Positions 25,264 to 35,071 of a stretch of DNA of 64,000 bases are shown here, in pieces. Source of the DNA: Sphingomonas sp. (GTDB lineage: Bacteria > Pseudomonadota > Alphaproteobacteria > Sphingomonadales > Sphingomonadaceae); NCBI GenBank assembly GCA_017418975.1, contig JAFOMG010000017.1, positions 372,001 through 436,000 on the forward strand, given 5' to 3'. The position numbers were made by a program, and so were the translations under genes. Every line of letters begins with the position of its first letter. The stretch's first letter is position 1. The notes below the pieces were generated by a model. It was given only the letters and a program-made list of their open reading frames with translations. It ran no database searches and had not been told where the DNA came from.

Positions 25264-25413
25264 CTAATAGCGCAGCACGATCAGCGCGGCGGCGACGACG
25301 ATCGCCCAGCTCAACGCGCCGATCCCGAACGCGATCAGCAGCCCGGTGCCGCGCGGCTGGCGGGGTTCGTTGCTGGTCTCGAGCAGTTCCTTGGGCGGCA
25401 ATCGAAGCGACAT
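25264..25413 (-). CDS. Small single-span membrane protein, 49 residues
   Basis: This short gene encodes a hydrophilic N-terminus (MSLRLPPKELLETSNEPRQP) and one membrane helix (GLLIAFGIGALSWAIVV, then AAALIVLRY). GAGAGGA lies seven bases before the ATG. The predicted topology is N-terminus inside by the positive residues. The stop is separated by about ten bases from the right box of the intergenic repeat. No family is recognised. Its length fits the many small single-helix proteins found in sphingomonads. Confidence 0.65.
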   Translation of the reverse strand: MSLRLPPKELLETSNEPRQPRGTGLLIAFGIGALSWAIVVAAALIVLRY

Positions 25414-25491
25414 CGGGCGATCCTCTCGAACTACTTCATAGGTAGGCGGGAGGCCGGGCGCGCGAAATCCTGAGGAATTCCGCTCCGGATT

Positions 25492-26616
25492 CTACCGGAG
25501 CCGGGCGTTCACCGCGTCGTGGAAATGGCGAATGCCGAGTTCGAGGGTGCCCAGCGTCACCCGCTCGATCGCGCCCGAGGCGAGGCCCTGCTGGCCGAGC
25601 TCGCAGGCGCGGAAATCCTCCGAGGCGAAGACCCCGCCGTCGAGCAGCTCCCAGCTGCGCTCCCAATGGGCGAGCGCCTTCTCGGTGGCCGGCGGCTCCG
25701 GGATCAGCATGAAATCCTCGACCAGCACCCGCCCTTCGGACTGGGGCATCAGCACCATCAGGTTGATATAGTCGGGGCTCACCACCAGCACGGTGCCGGG
25801 GAACATCTGATAGGTATAGGTGATCGCGGCGCGCAGCGTCGCCCAGTCGCTGGAGGAAAGCGCGGCGAGCGCGGCCTCGCGCCCCACCGCCGAGCGCTGG
25901 TGCGGGCCGATCGCGTCGGCGGTGGAGACGCCGTCCTTGAAGAACGGGGCGATCGTGTCGGCATGGAGCCGCTGGATGTGATAGCCTTCGAGAAAGGCAT
26001 CCATGATCAGCTTCCAGTTCGCCTGCACCGCATGGGTGCGGCGGCGGAACAGGTGCTGGCCGGCCAGGTCGAACGCCTCGAAATCGCGCGCCAGCGTCTC
26101 CGCCTCGGCGAAATCGGCTTCCTCCGCGAAGGAGAACCAGATGAGCCCGCCCGCCTCGTGCGTGGGCAGCCGCCTGAGACCATATTCGCCCTTGTCCAGG
26201 CCCGGAAAGGCGTCGGGGCGGGGAAGGCCGACCAGCCGGCCGTCGAGCGCATAGGTCCAGGCATGATAGGGGCAGACCAGCCGTCCGCCCTTCACCGGGT
26301 CGCAGCCCTCGACCAGCCGCGTGCCGCGATGCCGGCAGACGTTGAGGAAGACATGCGCCTGGCCGGCCTTGTCGCGCGCCACCAGCAGCGGCTTGCCGAA
26401 GCCGTCATGCGGGATCGCCATGTTGGGCTCGGGGAGCAGCGCCGAGGGCGCGATCACCAGCGGCGCGCGGGCGAAGATGCTCGCCTGCTCGGCGGCGAAA
26501 CGCTCGGCGCTGGTATAGACCGAGGCCGCGACATGCGCGATCTCGCCCTCGCCGCGCGATCCGCCCCGGGCCAGTGCCCCGGCCAGTGCCAGCTGTCCTT
26601 CGGTCGGCGCGTTCAT
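25492..26616 (-). CDS. Rieske non-heme iron oxygenase, large (alpha) subunit type
   Basis: This 374-residue protein has a Rieske [2Fe-2S] motif with C94, H96, C115 and H118 (CRHRGTR then CPYHAW). The catalytic iron is bound by H213 and H218 in [12 protein letters not shown]. These enzymes use reductase-supplied electrons and oxygen to hydroxylate or demethylate substrates such as aromatics, quaternary amines or sterols. No reductase or ferredoxin gene lies nearby, so the partner and substrate are unknown. GAGGAGAG precedes the ATG. It is divergent from ampG, 67 bases away. Confidence 0.9.
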   Translation of the reverse strand: MNAPTEGQLALAGALARGGSRGEGEIAHVAASVYTSAERFAAEQASIFARAPLVIAPSALLPEPNMAIPHDGFGKPLLVARDKAGQAHVFLNVCRHRGTRLVEGCDPVKGGRLVCPYHAWTYALDGRLVGLPRPDAFPGLDKGEYGLRRLPTHEAGGLIWFSFAEEADFAEAETLARDFEAFDLAGQHLFRRRTHAVQANWKLIMDAFLEGYHIQRLHADTIAPFFKDGVSTADAIGPHQRSAVGREAALAALSSSDWATLRAAITYTYQMFPGTVLVVSPDYINLMVLMPQSEGRVLVEDFMLIPEPPATEKALAHWERSWELLDGGVFASEDFRACELGQQGLASGAIERVTLGTLELGIRHFHDAVNARLR

Positions 26617-26683
26617 GCCATGCTCTCCTCTGGCCTTCCCGATATTTTCGGCTAGTTTCCACCCAACACAGCGAGGGTGCAAG

Positions 26684-28345
26684 GTGAGCGACAAATTGAA
26701 AGGCTGGGCGCTGCTGCGCGCGGCGATGCGTAACCGCAAGACGGCGGCGATGCTGGTGCTGGGGTTCGCATCGGGCCTGCCCTTCGTGCTGCTGATCGGC
26801 ACGCTCAACGCCTGGCTGGGCGAGCTCAAGGTGAGCCTGGCCACGATCGGCGTGCTCTCGTGGATCGGCCTGGCCTATGCCTTCAAGTTCCTGTGGTCGC
26901 CGCTGGTCGACCGGGCCCGGCTGCCGCTGATCGGGCAATTGGGCCGGCGCCGCTCCTGGCTGGTGCTCTGCCAGGCCGGGCTGGCGGTGCTGCTCTGCGG
27001 GCTGGCGCTCACCGATCCGCTGACCGCGATCGGCAGCTTCGCCGGGCTGGCGGTGATCGCGGCCTTCCTCTCCGCGACCCAGGACGTCGTGATCGACGCC
27101 TGGCGGATCGAGATCGCCGACGAATCGGCGACCGTCGACCTGCTCTCGGCGATCTACCAGCTGGGCAACCGGCTGGCGGCGCTGACCGGCGGCGCCCTGG
27201 CGCTGATCCTGGCGGCGCGGGTGAGCTGGCCGACCGTCTATATCGGCTTCGGCGTGGTGATGATCGGCGCGCTGGTGATGACGCTGTTCACGCCCGAGGC
27301 CGAGCGCAACGCCGCCGACGAGGCGTCGCCGCTGGCCGGCCATTCGGTGCCCGCCGCCGGCCAGCGCGCCGTCGCGCTGGGGATCGTGGCGGTCTGCTGG
27401 GCCTGGGCGATCTACATGCTCGGCAGCTTCATGATCGCGGCGCTGCGCCCGCCGGTGCCCGGCGTGCCGGCGCCGTCCGCGGGCGCGTTCACCCAGGTCT
27501 GGGGGCCGTGGATCATCGTCGCGACCGTCATCCTGCCGGCGCTGGTCGCGGGCTGGACCAACCGGCTGCCGCGGCATGTCGAAGGCGTGGATCCCGCGCC
27601 GAGCGCGCTGCGGGCAGCGGCCAACCACAGCTATCGCGCGCTGATCCTGCCGCTGGCCGAGATCGTCCAGCGGCTGCGCTGGGGGGCGATCCTCGTCCTC
27701 GCGCTGATCCTGCTCTACCGGATCGCCGATTCGATCTGGGCGCCCTTCGCCTTCCCCTTCTATCTCGACTTCCTCCACTATACGAACGACGAGGTCGCCT
27801 TTGCCTCCAAGGTGTTCGGCGTGGTGATGACGATCCTCGGCGTGGCGATCGGCGGGGTGATGCTCGCGTCGATCGGCCGGTTGCCGACCCTGCTGGTGGG
27901 CGGCATCGTCGCGGCCGCATCGAACCTGCTCTATGCCGATCTGGCGCTGGGCGGGCCCGGGATCGACGGGTTCGCGCACCTGCTCATGCTCGATCATGTC
28001 GGCATCGATCCGCGGATGATCCGGCTGATGCTGGCGATCTCGGGCGAGAACATCGCGGGCGGCCTCGCCGGCACGGCGTTCATCGCCTATATTTCCTCGA
28101 TCACGTCGCGCGAATACAGCGCCGTGCAATATGCGCTGCTCTCCTCGATGACGTTCCTGGTCGGCGCGCTCGGCCGCGCCGCGGTAGGCGAGGCGATCGA
28201 GAAGCATGGCTATGCCAATATCTTCTACGTGACCGCCGGGCTCGGCATGATCGCGGTGGTGCTGGTGCTGATCGAATGGTGGCGCCCGGCGCCGCTGCCC
28301 AAGGGCGAGCCGATCGCCTCGACGCCGGAAGGCGCCGGCGCCTGA
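26684..28345 (+). CDS. ampG: AmpG-type muropeptide permease (MFS)
   Basis: This 553-residue inner-membrane protein has about 14 hydrophobic segments. Its N-terminus carries the AmpG pattern [19 protein letters not shown], and LGRRRSWL and [14 protein letters not shown] follow. AmpG brings GlcNAc-anhydroMurNAc peptides into the cytoplasm for cell-wall recycling. The start is a GTG at 26684 with GAGG upstream; an ATG at 26615 would run into the divergent oxygenase gene. Its stop overlaps the next gene's start by one base (TGATG). No ampC or ampR is adjacent. Confidence 0.88.
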   Translation: MSDKLKGWALLRAAMRNRKTAAMLVLGFASGLPFVLLIGTLNAWLGELKVSLATIGVLSWIGLAYAFKFLWSPLVDRARLPLIGQLGRRRSWLVLCQAGLAVLLCGLALTDPLTAIGSFAGLAVIAAFLSATQDVVIDAWRIEIADESATVDLLSAIYQLGNRLAALTGGALALILAARVSWPTVYIGFGVVMIGALVMTLFTPEAERNAADEASPLAGHSVPAAGQRAVALGIVAVCWAWAIYMLGSFMIAALRPPVPGVPAPSAGAFTQVWGPWIIVATVILPALVAGWTNRLPRHVEGVDPAPSALRAAANHSYRALILPLAEIVQRLRWGAILVLALILLYRIADSIWAPFAFPFYLDFLHYTNDEVAFASKVFGVVMTILGVAIGGVMLASIGRLPTLLVGGIVAAASNLLYADLALGGPGIDGFAHLLMLDHVGIDPRMIRLMLAISGENIAGGLAGTAFIAYISSITSREYSAVQYALLSSMTFLVGALGRAAVGEAIEKHGYANIFYVTAGLGMIAVVLVLIEWWRPAPLPKGEPIASTPEGAGA

Positions 28346-29106
28346 TGCCCTATCTGCTTATCATCGGGCTGCAGGTGGCGTGTATCGTCCATCTGATGCG
28401 GCGCGGCGGCAACCCGATGTGGGTGACCGCGCTGATCTTCCTGCCCGTGGTCAGCGCCATCGCCTATTTCTTCGTCGAGATCCTGCCCGGCCTGGGCCAG
28501 AACCGGCACGTGCGCACCGCGCGGGCCAGGGCGGTGGCAACGCTCGACCCCGAACGCGAGCTGCGCGCCGCGCACGCCGCGCTGGAGCTGGCCGATACCG
28601 CCGCCAACCGGCTGCGCGTCGCCGATGCTCTGGCCGGGCTCGGCCGGCACGGCGAGGCGGTGCCGCTCTATCGCGAATCGATCCGCATGACCGCGGGCGA
28701 GCCCGATGTGCGGACCCAGGGCAAGCTCGCCGACGCGCTCTACGAAGCCGGCCAGAGCACGGAGGCGCTGGCGCTGCTCGACGCCGCGCCCGAGCCGCTC
28801 GGCCAGAGCGATCGCGATCGCCGGATCCTGTTGCGCGCCAAGCTGCTCGAGCATCTCGGCCACCCGGAAGAGGCGCTCGAGCTCTATGCCGATGTCGTCA
28901 CCCGCCTGCCGGGCGAGGAGGCGCGCTGCCGCTATGCCGCGCTGCTGATCGCGCAGGGCTGGGACCGCAAGGCGCTGACGGTGCTGGAAGAAGTGGAGAA
29001 ACGGATGAAGCGCATGGATCGCCAGCAGCGCGCGGCGGAGGCGGACATGTATCGCTGGGCGATGGATGCGCTGGCGGAATTGCGCGCGAGGGGCGTGGCG
29101 GCGTGA
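28345..29106 (+). CDS. Membrane-anchored tetratricopeptide repeat protein
   Basis: This 253-residue protein has two N-terminal membrane helices (about residues 1-18 and 25-48). Four or five TPR-like helical pairs follow (LRVADALAGLGRHGEAVPLYRES, KLADALYEAGQSTEALALLD, KLLEHLGHPEEALELYADV). TPR domains bind other proteins, so this is likely an assembly or scaffold factor at the inner membrane. It is coupled to ampG by a one-base overlap and to the DUF2939 gene by a four-base GTGA overlap, so a link to peptidoglycan recycling is plausible but unproven. Confidence 0.78.
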   Translation: MPYLLIIGLQVACIVHLMRRGGNPMWVTALIFLPVVSAIAYFFVEILPGLGQNRHVRTARARAVATLDPERELRAAHAALELADTAANRLRVADALAGLGRHGEAVPLYRESIRMTAGEPDVRTQGKLADALYEAGQSTEALALLDAAPEPLGQSDRDRRILLRAKLLEHLGHPEEALELYADVVTRLPGEEARCRYAALLIAQGWDRKALTVLEEVEKRMKRMDRQQRAAEADMYRWAMDALAELRARGVAA

Positions 29107-29591
29107 AGAAACGCTGGCTGATCGCGCTGCTGGTCCTGATCCTGTTCGCGGCTGGCGGCTGGGTCTGGGGATCGCCCTATTACACGCTTTGGCAGATGAA
29201 GCACGCGGCCGAGGCGCGCGACGTCGACGCGCTGGCGCGCCATATCGATTTCCCGAAGGTGCGGGAGAGCGTGAAGGCGCAGCTCGCGGCGCGGGCGGGC
29301 GGCGAGGGCGGCGGCATGCTGGATGCGCTGGTCCGTGCCGGGATCGCCGATACCGTGGTCGATGCGGCGGTCTCGCCCGAGGGGATGCGCTTCATCTTCG
29401 CCGCGGCCCCGCTGGCCGACACCGCGCGCCCGGGCACGATCAAGCTCAAGGCGAACGAGATGCGCTATCGCCGCGTCGCCTTCGGGCGCTTCCTGCTGAC
29501 CCGCAAGGACGGGGCGGCGCTGGAGTTCCGGCTGCACGGCGCGAACTGGCTGCTGACCGACCTCAGGCTGCCGCCCGACGCGCTTCACTGA
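29103..29591 (+). CDS. DUF2939 protein, membrane anchored
   Basis: This 162-residue protein has an N-terminal membrane helix (WLIALLVLILFAAGGWVWG). The DUF2939 core follows with SPYYTLWQMKHAAEARDVDALARHIDFPKVRESVK (shown as the family pattern around residues 25-60) and a beta-strand C-terminal half. The function of the family is unknown. The start is GTG within GTGA, overlapping the TPR gene stop by four bases, which implies coupled translation. It is convergent with the next gene by a 7-base overlap. Confidence 0.78.
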   Translation: MKKRWLIALLVLILFAAGGWVWGSPYYTLWQMKHAAEARDVDALARHIDFPKVRESVKAQLAARAGGEGGGMLDALVRAGIADTVVDAAVSPEGMRFIFAAAPLADTARPGTIKLKANEMRYRRVAFGRFLLTRKDGAALEFRLHGANWLLTDLRLPPDALH

Positions 29592-30010
29592 TCGAGCGCC
29601 AGCCCCATATCGGCGAAGCTGTTGGCAAGGGCATGGGCGGTGATCAGCACGCCCGTCGCGTCGCGCACGCCGAGCATGTCGGCGAGCAGCACCGCCGAGA
29701 CCTGGGGCTGGGTGCGCACCCGGGCGAGGATCTGGAGCAGCGCGGATTCCGCCCCGGTCATCCGCGCGCAGCACCAGGGCGCGATCTGGATCGGCCCGGC
29801 CGATAGCGCCGACATTTCCTGCATCAGCGCGCGCAACAGCACGAGCGGGCGCCGGAAGCTCTTGCCGAATGCCGTGACAAAGGCATGCGCGGTGCAGGCA
29901 TCATGGATGCCGTGCGCGCCCATCTGGCGGACCCCGAACAGCAGCAGCCGCGCACCGGGATCCTCGGGCTGGAGTTCGGGCAGGGCGGTGAGCGTGGCAC
30001 TGACGGTCAT
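29585..30010 (-). CDS. DUF6628-like conserved protein
   Basis: This 141-residue helical protein has conserved-looking blocks (RLLLFGVRQMGAHGIHDACTAH, FRRPLVLLRALMQEMS, IAPWCCARMT). From memory these match a sphingomonad family of unknown function listed as DUF6628; that name is a recollection, not a search result. The CC pair near the centre is notable. GGAG lies close before the ATG at 30010. No signal peptide or membrane segment is obvious. Confidence 0.65.
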   Translation of the reverse strand: MTVSATLTALPELQPEDPGARLLLFGVRQMGAHGIHDACTAHAFVTAFGKSFRRPLVLLRALMQEMSALSAGPIQIAPWCCARMTGAESALLQILARVRTQPQVSAVLLADMLGVRDATGVLITAHALANSFADMGLALDQ

Positions 30011-30370
30011 GAGGACTCCGATCGCTGTGATCGGAAATCTTGCCCATCCGCTATTGATAGTCAATCGCAATAAAGGGGTTTGCGGCGGACGGTTCGCCGC
30101 GGGCGAGGCGCGGCTGCGCGGAGGCTCACATGGTTCGCCTCCGGTTGGGCACGCATATTCCTGCAACCGTCATTCCCGGTGGCGAGGGAGGAAGTTGAAT
30201 GTCGAAGCCTCCCGCTCTTCCGCCATGCTGAACTCGTTTCAGCATCCAATTCTCCACCGGCGCTATCGCTGGTGGCACGTTGGACCCTGAAACAAGTTCA
30301 GGGTGACGAAGGAGGTTGGTTCGACGTGTTCCCCGCCAAACCACGCGCTTAGCCTGAACGTCGATTGGCC
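30011..30370. other. 360-base intergenic stretch with repeats, no gene seen
   Basis: The first 200 bases show nothing I can name. A hairpin with arms ATGCTGAA (30225-30232) and TTCAGCAT (30238-30245) follows, then the intact copy of the composite repeat. The stretch ends at the folC stop codon. Confidence 0.6.
30254..30370. repeat. Composite intergenic repeat, copy 2, intact
   Basis: This copy shares with 24933-25253 the left box (CGCTATCGCTGGTGGCACGT, TTGGACCCT), a central hairpin (CCCTGAA-ACAAG-TTCAGGG) and the right box (AGCCTGAACGTCGATTGGCC). The right box directly abuts the folC stop codon. Confidence 0.7.
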
Positions 30371-31681
30371 CTAGTAGGGCATTTCCCCATTCGCCTCGAG
30401 CACCGTGCCGGCCAGGTACAGCGAGCCCAGCACCAGCACCACCGGCGCGCCGCCTTCGCGGGCGATGGCGGTGAGCGCGCGGGGCACGTCGGGCGCTACT
30501 GCAGCGTGCGGGATGCCGAGCCCCTGCGCCGCTTCGGCAAGTCGTGCGGGCGGATGATGTTCATGGCCCGGGACCGGCACCGCATGCAGTCTCGCGGCGT
30601 GCTTCGCAAAGGGGGCGAGCAGGCCCCGGGCGTCCTTGTTGGCGAGCATGCCGAGCACGAGCTGCACCGGGCGGCCCCGCGCGACCTGGGCGAGCGTGGC
30701 GCTCACCGCCGCGGCGGCGGCTTCGTTGTGCCCGCCATCGAGCCACAATTCGCTGCCCGGGGGCAGGAGGCGAAGGAGCGGGCCGTCGCCCAGCTTCTGC
30801 ATGCGCGCGGGCCAGCGGGCATTGCCGGGGGCCGCGCCAAGCGCTTCGTCGGGCACGGCCAGGGCCTGCTGGTGCCGCAGCATCGCGATGGCGAGCGCCA
30901 GGTTGGCGGGCTGGTGCGGCCCGGCCAGGAGGGGGAGGGCGGTCTCCACCGCGCCCCGGGCATCGCCATAGTGGAGCCGGTCGCCGCGCACTTCGAAGTC
31001 CCACGCCGTCCCCTGCGCGAACACCGGCGCGCCGGCGGCCGCGACGATCTCGGCGATGTGGGGGGCATAGCGCATCGTCACCAGCGGCACGCCCGGCTTG
31101 GCGATGCCGGCCTTTTCCGCGGCGATCTTCTCCAGCGTGTCGCCCAGAAACGCCTGATGGTCGATGCCGAGTTGGGCGATGCCGGTCACTGCCGGCCGCG
31201 CCACGACATTGGTGGCATCCAGCCGCCCGCCCAGGCCGACCTCGAGGATGAGCGCATCCGCCGGCACCCGGGCAAAGGCGAGGAAGGCGGCGGCGGTGGT
31301 CACTTCGAAGAAGCTCGCCCCGATATCGCCGCCGGCATCCAGCACTTCCTCGAGCAGCGGCGCGAGCATGGCGTCCTCGATCAGCGAGCCGGCGAGCCGG
31401 ATCCGCTCGTTGAAGCGCACGAGATGCGGGCTCGAATAGACATGCGCGCGCAGGCCGGCGGCCTCGATCGCGGCGCGCAGAAAGGCGCAGGTGGAGCCCT
31501 TGCCGTTGGTGCCGGCGACATGGAGCACCGGGGGCAGCGCCAGCTGCGGATTGCCGACGCGCTCGAGCAGCCGGGTGATGCGCTCGAGCCCGAGAATGTC
31601 GGCGCCGGGCGAGAGCGCGCCGAGCCGGTCGAGCTGGCGCTGGACGTGCGGGTCGGAGGAGATTGCGTGGTCGGCCATCAT
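30371..31681 (-). CDS. folC: Folylpolyglutamate / dihydrofolate synthase
   Basis: This 436-residue Mur-ligase-fold enzyme adds glutamate to folates and, in most bacteria, also makes dihydrofolate from dihydropteroate. It has the ATP loop GTNGKGS at residues 57-63, YSSPHLVRFNERI, FFEVTTAAAFLAFA and EVGLGGRLDATN. The length is standard. Two ATGs in a row (31681, 31678) are possible starts, with GGAG upstream. It follows accD on the same strand after a 114-base gap filled by an inverted repeat, an order found in many alphaproteobacteria. Confidence 0.95.
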   Translation of the reverse strand: MMADHAISSDPHVQRQLDRLGALSPGADILGLERITRLLERVGNPQLALPPVLHVAGTNGKGSTCAFLRAAIEAAGLRAHVYSSPHLVRFNERIRLAGSLIEDAMLAPLLEEVLDAGGDIGASFFEVTTAAAFLAFARVPADALILEVGLGGRLDATNVVARPAVTGIAQLGIDHQAFLGDTLEKIAAEKAGIAKPGVPLVTMRYAPHIAEIVAAAGAPVFAQGTAWDFEVRGDRLHYGDARGAVETALPLLAGPHQPANLALAIAMLRHQQALAVPDEALGAAPGNARWPARMQKLGDGPLLRLLPPGSELWLDGGHNEAAAAAVSATLAQVARGRPVQLVLGMLANKDARGLLAPFAKHAARLHAVPVPGHEHHPPARLAEAAQGLGIPHAAVAPDVPRALTAIAREGGAPVVLVLGSLYLAGTVLEANGEMPY

Positions 31682-31682
31682 T

Positions 31683-31792
31683 CCTTCTCCCCGTTCGGAG
31701 AGAGGGCCGGGGAAAGGGGGAATGCGGAGAAGAACTGGCGATTCATGCCCCTCTCCCTAGCCCTCTCCCCGCAAACGGGGAGAGGGAAAATT
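31683..31792. repeat. Imperfect inverted repeat between accD and folC
   Basis: The left part (TTCTCCCCGTTCGGAGAGAG) and the inverted right part (CCCTCTCCCC...GGGGAGAGGG) are related. Together they could fold the whole gap into one long hairpin. The right part alone gives a strong CCCTCTCCCCG-CAAA-CGGGGAGAGGG hairpin just past the accD stop, which could attenuate transcription into folC. Confidence 0.55.
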
Positions 31793-31795
31793 ATG

Positions 31796-32650
31796 TCACG
31801 CCGCCTTCTTCCCCTCGCACAGCAGGCCGATCAACTGGCCCAGCGTCGCGCGGAGTTCCTTGCGGTGGGTAACCATGTCGATCAGGCCATGCTCGCGATA
31901 ATATTCCGAGGTCTGGAAATCGTCGGGCAGCTTCTCGCGGATCGTGTTCTCGATCACGCGGCGGCCGGTAAAGGCCAGCATGGCGCGCGGCTCGGCGATC
32001 TGGACGTCGCCCAGCATCGCATAGGCGGCCATCACGCCGCCCGAGGTCGGGTCGGTCAGCACCACGATATAGGGCAGGCCCGCATCATGGAGCATCTCGA
32101 TCGCCACGGTGGTGCGCGGCATCTGCATCAGCGAGAGGATGCCCTCCTGCATGCGCGCGCCGCCCGATGCGGTGAAGGCGATATAGGGCGCCCGCGCGGC
32201 GATCGCCGCCTCCACGCCCTGGATGAACGCCTCGCCCACGGCCTGGCCCATCGAGCCGCCCATGAAGGCGAAGTCCTGCACGCCGATCACAGCCTTGCGG
32301 CCGAGGATCGTGCCCGAGGCGTTGAGGAACGCGTCCTGCTCGCCGGTGCTGGTCCGCGCCGCCTTGAGGCGCGCCGGATAGGGCTTCTGGTCGCGGAACT
32401 TGAGCGGATCCTCCGCCACCCTGGGGCTGGGCAGCACCGTGTAGCTGCCCTCGTCGAACAGATATTGGAAGCGCTCGGCCGGACCGATGCGATCGTGATG
32501 ATCGCAATGCGGGCAGACATGCTGGTTCGCTTCCAGCTCCTTCATGAAGGTCATCTGCCCGCATCCCTTGCACTTGTGCCAGAGATTGTCGGGAGTTTCC
32601 TTCTTGGGCGTGAAGGCCAGGACGTTGCGGACGCGATCGATCCAGCTCAT
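31796..32650 (-). CDS. accD: Acetyl-CoA carboxylase carboxyltransferase beta subunit
   Basis: This 284-residue protein has a four-cysteine zinc ribbon (C27, C30, C46, C49 in CKGC and CPHC) and the crotonase-like carboxyltransferase fold ([35 protein letters not shown]). With AccA it transfers the carboxyl group from biotin to acetyl-CoA, the first step of fatty acid synthesis. It overlaps trpA by four bases (ATGA), so lipid synthesis is translationally tied to the tryptophan genes, an arrangement common in alphaproteobacteria. Confidence 0.96.
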   Translation of the reverse strand: MSWIDRVRNVLAFTPKKETPDNLWHKCKGCGQMTFMKELEANQHVCPHCDHHDRIGPAERFQYLFDEGSYTVLPSPRVAEDPLKFRDQKPYPARLKAARTSTGEQDAFLNASGTILGRKAVIGVQDFAFMGGSMGQAVGEAFIQGVEAAIAARAPYIAFTASGGARMQEGILSLMQMPRTTVAIEMLHDAGLPYIVVLTDPTSGGVMAAYAMLGDVQIAEPRAMLAFTGRRVIENTIREKLPDDFQTSEYYREHGLIDMVTHRKELRATLGQLIGLLCEGKKAA

Positions 32651-33450
32651 GCGACTTCTTTCCTTGCGGCTTCCACGGCCGTCTTGAGGGAGCGGATATA
32701 GGCGCGGATCTGCTCCGGCGCATCTGCTCCGTGTTTTCCAACCAGCTCCACGATCGCCGAGCCGACGACGACGCCGTCGGCCACCCGGGCGATCGCTTCC
32801 GCCTGTTCGGGCGTGCGGACGCCGAAGCCGACCGCGACGGGCAGGTCGGTGGCGGTCTTCAGGCGCGCGACGGCGTCCTCGATCGAAGCCTGGGCGGCCT
32901 GTTGCAACCCGGTGATCCCGGCGACCGAGACATAATAGAGGAAGCCCGACGCGCCCTCGAGCACCGCCGGCAGGCGCGCCGCGTCGGTGGTCGGGGTGGC
33001 GAGGCGGATGACGTCGATCCCGTTCGCGGTGAAGGGCGCGACCTCGGGCGCTTCCTCGGGCGGGATGTCGACGATGATGACGCCGTCCGCGCCTGCCCGG
33101 GCCGCCGCCTCGGCAAAGGCCGTGGGGGTGGGGCGGGTCATGGTGTTGGCATAGCCCATCAGCACCAGCGGCACCTCCGGGTGGCGCGTGCGGAAGCCGC
33201 TGGCGATCGCCAGCACATCGGCGGTGCGCGTACCGGCGCCGAGCGACCGCAGGTTCGCCGCCTGGATCGCCGGGCCGTCGGCCATCGGATCGGTGAACGG
33301 CATGCCGAGCTCGATGACGTCCGCCCCGCCCGCGACGAGCGCGTCGAGATTGGCAGCAGTGTCGCCGTCGCCAGCGGTGATGAAAGTGACCAGCGCGGCG
33401 CGATACTGCGCGCGTGCGGCGGCGAACGCGGCGGCCAGGCGATCGCTCAT
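32647..33450 (-). CDS. trpA: Tryptophan synthase alpha subunit
   Basis: This 267-residue TIM barrel has the catalytic pair E47 ([11 protein letters not shown]) and D58 (MADGP). It cleaves indole-3-glycerol phosphate and passes indole to TrpB. The GFGVRTPEQ phosphate-binding loop is present near residue 210. The ATG overlaps the stop of the small membrane protein gene by four bases, and its own stop overlaps accD by four. An open frame upstream of the ATG is antisense or shadow of that small gene. Confidence 0.96.
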   Translation of the reverse strand: MSDRLAAAFAAARAQYRAALVTFITAGDGDTAANLDALVAGGADVIELGMPFTDPMADGPAIQAANLRSLGAGTRTADVLAIASGFRTRHPEVPLVLMGYANTMTRPTPTAFAEAAARAGADGVIIVDIPPEEAPEVAPFTANGIDVIRLATPTTDAARLPAVLEGASGFLYYVSVAGITGLQQAAQASIEDAVARLKTATDLPVAVGFGVRTPEQAEAIARVADGVVVGSAIVELVGKHGADAPEQIRAYIRSLKTAVEAARKEVA

Positions 33451-33761
33451 GATTCCTTCTCCGCCATCATGCGCCGACGGGCATGCGCCGTGCCGACGCC
33501 GAACAATAATGCCCCACCGATCAGAAGGGCCAGAATGCCGAGAACTGGTAGGCTGCCGAACCATGTGTTGAACCACGAACCGCAGCCATGGGGATCGCAA
33601 TCAAAACAATAATACGGGCCTCCCGCCTCTGTCACACAAGCCGCGATCCATGCATTCCTCCAGGCAGCCATGAATGGCGTACCCAGGCTCCAGAGAAACA
33701 GCAGGAAGGCAATGCCAGCCAGCAAGCCGCCGCGTATCAGGCTCAAGCCGACCCGTCTCAC
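33447..33761 (-). CDS. Small membrane protein with a four-cysteine loop, inserted between trpB and trpA
   Basis: This 104-residue protein has two membrane helices (about residues 9-31 and 68-90). The loop between them carries C42, C52, C55 and C60 ([14 protein letters not shown]), enough for two disulfides or a metal site. The start is GTG within GTGA, overlapping the trpB stop by four bases; its stop overlaps trpA by four bases. I counted about 58% GC over 33481-33720, below its neighbours. I know of no family. It sits where trpB and trpA are normally adjacent, and nothing indicates a tryptophan function. Confidence 0.7.
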   Translation of the reverse strand: MRRVGLSLIRGGLLAGIAFLLFLWSLGTPFMAAWRNAWIAACVTEAGGPYYCFDCDPHGCGSWFNTWFGSLPVLGILALLIGGALLFGVGTAHARRRMMAEKES

Positions 33762-34981
33762 AGCTCGAACCCCAGCGCATCCGCCACGGTGAAGATGTCC
33801 TTGTCGCCGCGGCCCGAGACATTGACCACGATGATCTGGTCCGGGCCCATCTCGCGCGCCTTGGTCTCCAGCGCCGCGAGCGCGTGCGCGCTTTCCAGCG
33901 CGGGGATGATCCCCTCCAGCTTGCAGCAGAGCTGGAAGGCGTCGAGCGCCTGTTGATCTGTGACGGGCAGATACGCGACCCGGCCGCTTTCGTGCAGCCA
34001 GCTATGCTCGGGGCCGATGCCCGGATAGTCGAGGCCCGCCGAGATCGAATGCGCCTCGGTGATCTGGCCGTCCTCGTCCTGGAGCAGATAGGTGCGGTTG
34101 CCGTGCAGGATGCCCGGCGCGCCGCCGGTCAGGCTGGCGGCATGCTGGCCGGTCTCGATGCCGTGCCCGGCGGCCTCGACGCCGATCATCGCCACATCGG
34201 CATCGTCGAGGAACGGGTGGAACAGCCCGATCGCGTTCGATCCGCCGCCCACCGCGGCGATCAGCAGGTCGGGCAGGCGCCCCTCGGCCTTCTGGATCTG
34301 CTCGCGCGCCTCGGTGCCGATCACGCTCTGAAAGTCGCGGACCAGCTCGGGATAGGGGTGCGGGCCCGCCGCCGTGCCGATGATGTAGAAGGTGTCGTGG
34401 ACGTTCGCGACCCAATCTCGAAGGGCCTCGTTCATCGCGTCCTTGAGCGTCTCGGCCCCGCTCGTCACCGGATGCACCTCGGCACCGAGCAGCTTCATGC
34501 GGAAGACGTTCGGCTTCTGGCGCTCGACATCCTTGGCGCCCATGAAGATCGTGCAGGGCAGGCCGAACCTGGCGGCGACGGTGGCGGTGGCGACGCCATG
34601 CTGGCCCGCGCCCGTCTCGGCGATGATCCGCGTCTTGCCCATGCGGCGGGCGAGCAGGATCTGGCCGATGCAGTTGTTGATCTTGTGCGCGCCGGTGTGG
34701 TTCAGTTCCTCGCGCTTGAAGTAGATTTTCGCCCCGCCGAAATGCTCGGTCAGCCGTTCGGCGAAATAGAGCGGGCTCGGCCGGCCGACATAATGCTCGA
34801 GCAGGTCGTCGAACTCGGCCCGGAAGGCGGGATCGGCCTTGGCCGCGCGATATTCGCGCTCGAGCTCGAGGATCAGCGGCATCAGCGTCTCGGCGACGAA
34901 GCGGCCGCCGAACTGGCCGAAATGCCCGTGCTCGTCGGGAAGATTGCGCAGGCTGTTGGGCAGCGTGGTGGTATCGGTCAT
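33758..34981 (-). CDS. trpB: Tryptophan synthase beta subunit
   Basis: This 407-residue PLP enzyme joins indole and serine. The PLP lysine is K100 in [27 protein letters not shown] and the C-terminal SGRGDKD loop are present. GAGA lies before the chosen ATG; a second ATG four codons upstream (34993) is possible. It lies 77 bases downstream of trpF on the same strand and overlaps the small membrane protein gene by four bases at its end. Confidence 0.96.
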   Translation of the reverse strand: MTDTTTLPNSLRNLPDEHGHFGQFGGRFVAETLMPLILELEREYRAAKADPAFRAEFDDLLEHYVGRPSPLYFAERLTEHFGGAKIYFKREELNHTGAHKINNCIGQILLARRMGKTRIIAETGAGQHGVATATVAARFGLPCTIFMGAKDVERQKPNVFRMKLLGAEVHPVTSGAETLKDAMNEALRDWVANVHDTFYIIGTAAGPHPYPELVRDFQSVIGTEAREQIQKAEGRLPDLLIAAVGGGSNAIGLFHPFLDDADVAMIGVEAAGHGIETGQHAASLTGGAPGILHGNRTYLLQDEDGQITEAHSISAGLDYPGIGPEHSWLHESGRVAYLPVTDQQALDAFQLCCKLEGIIPALESAHALAALETKAREMGPDQIIVVNVSGRGDKDIFTVADALGFEL

Positions 34982-35071
34982 TGCGTCTCTCATGGGTTCG
35001 GATGGCGGATGCGGGCTCGGGAGCTAGCGATCAGCGCCATCGAAATCCGATGCGGACAGGGGCGAACGGCC

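Noticed and set aside
34982..35071. A tRNA or attenuator leader between trpF and trpB
   Set aside because: No cloverleaf, no Trp-codon leader peptide and no terminator/antiterminator pair could be seen in the short gap.
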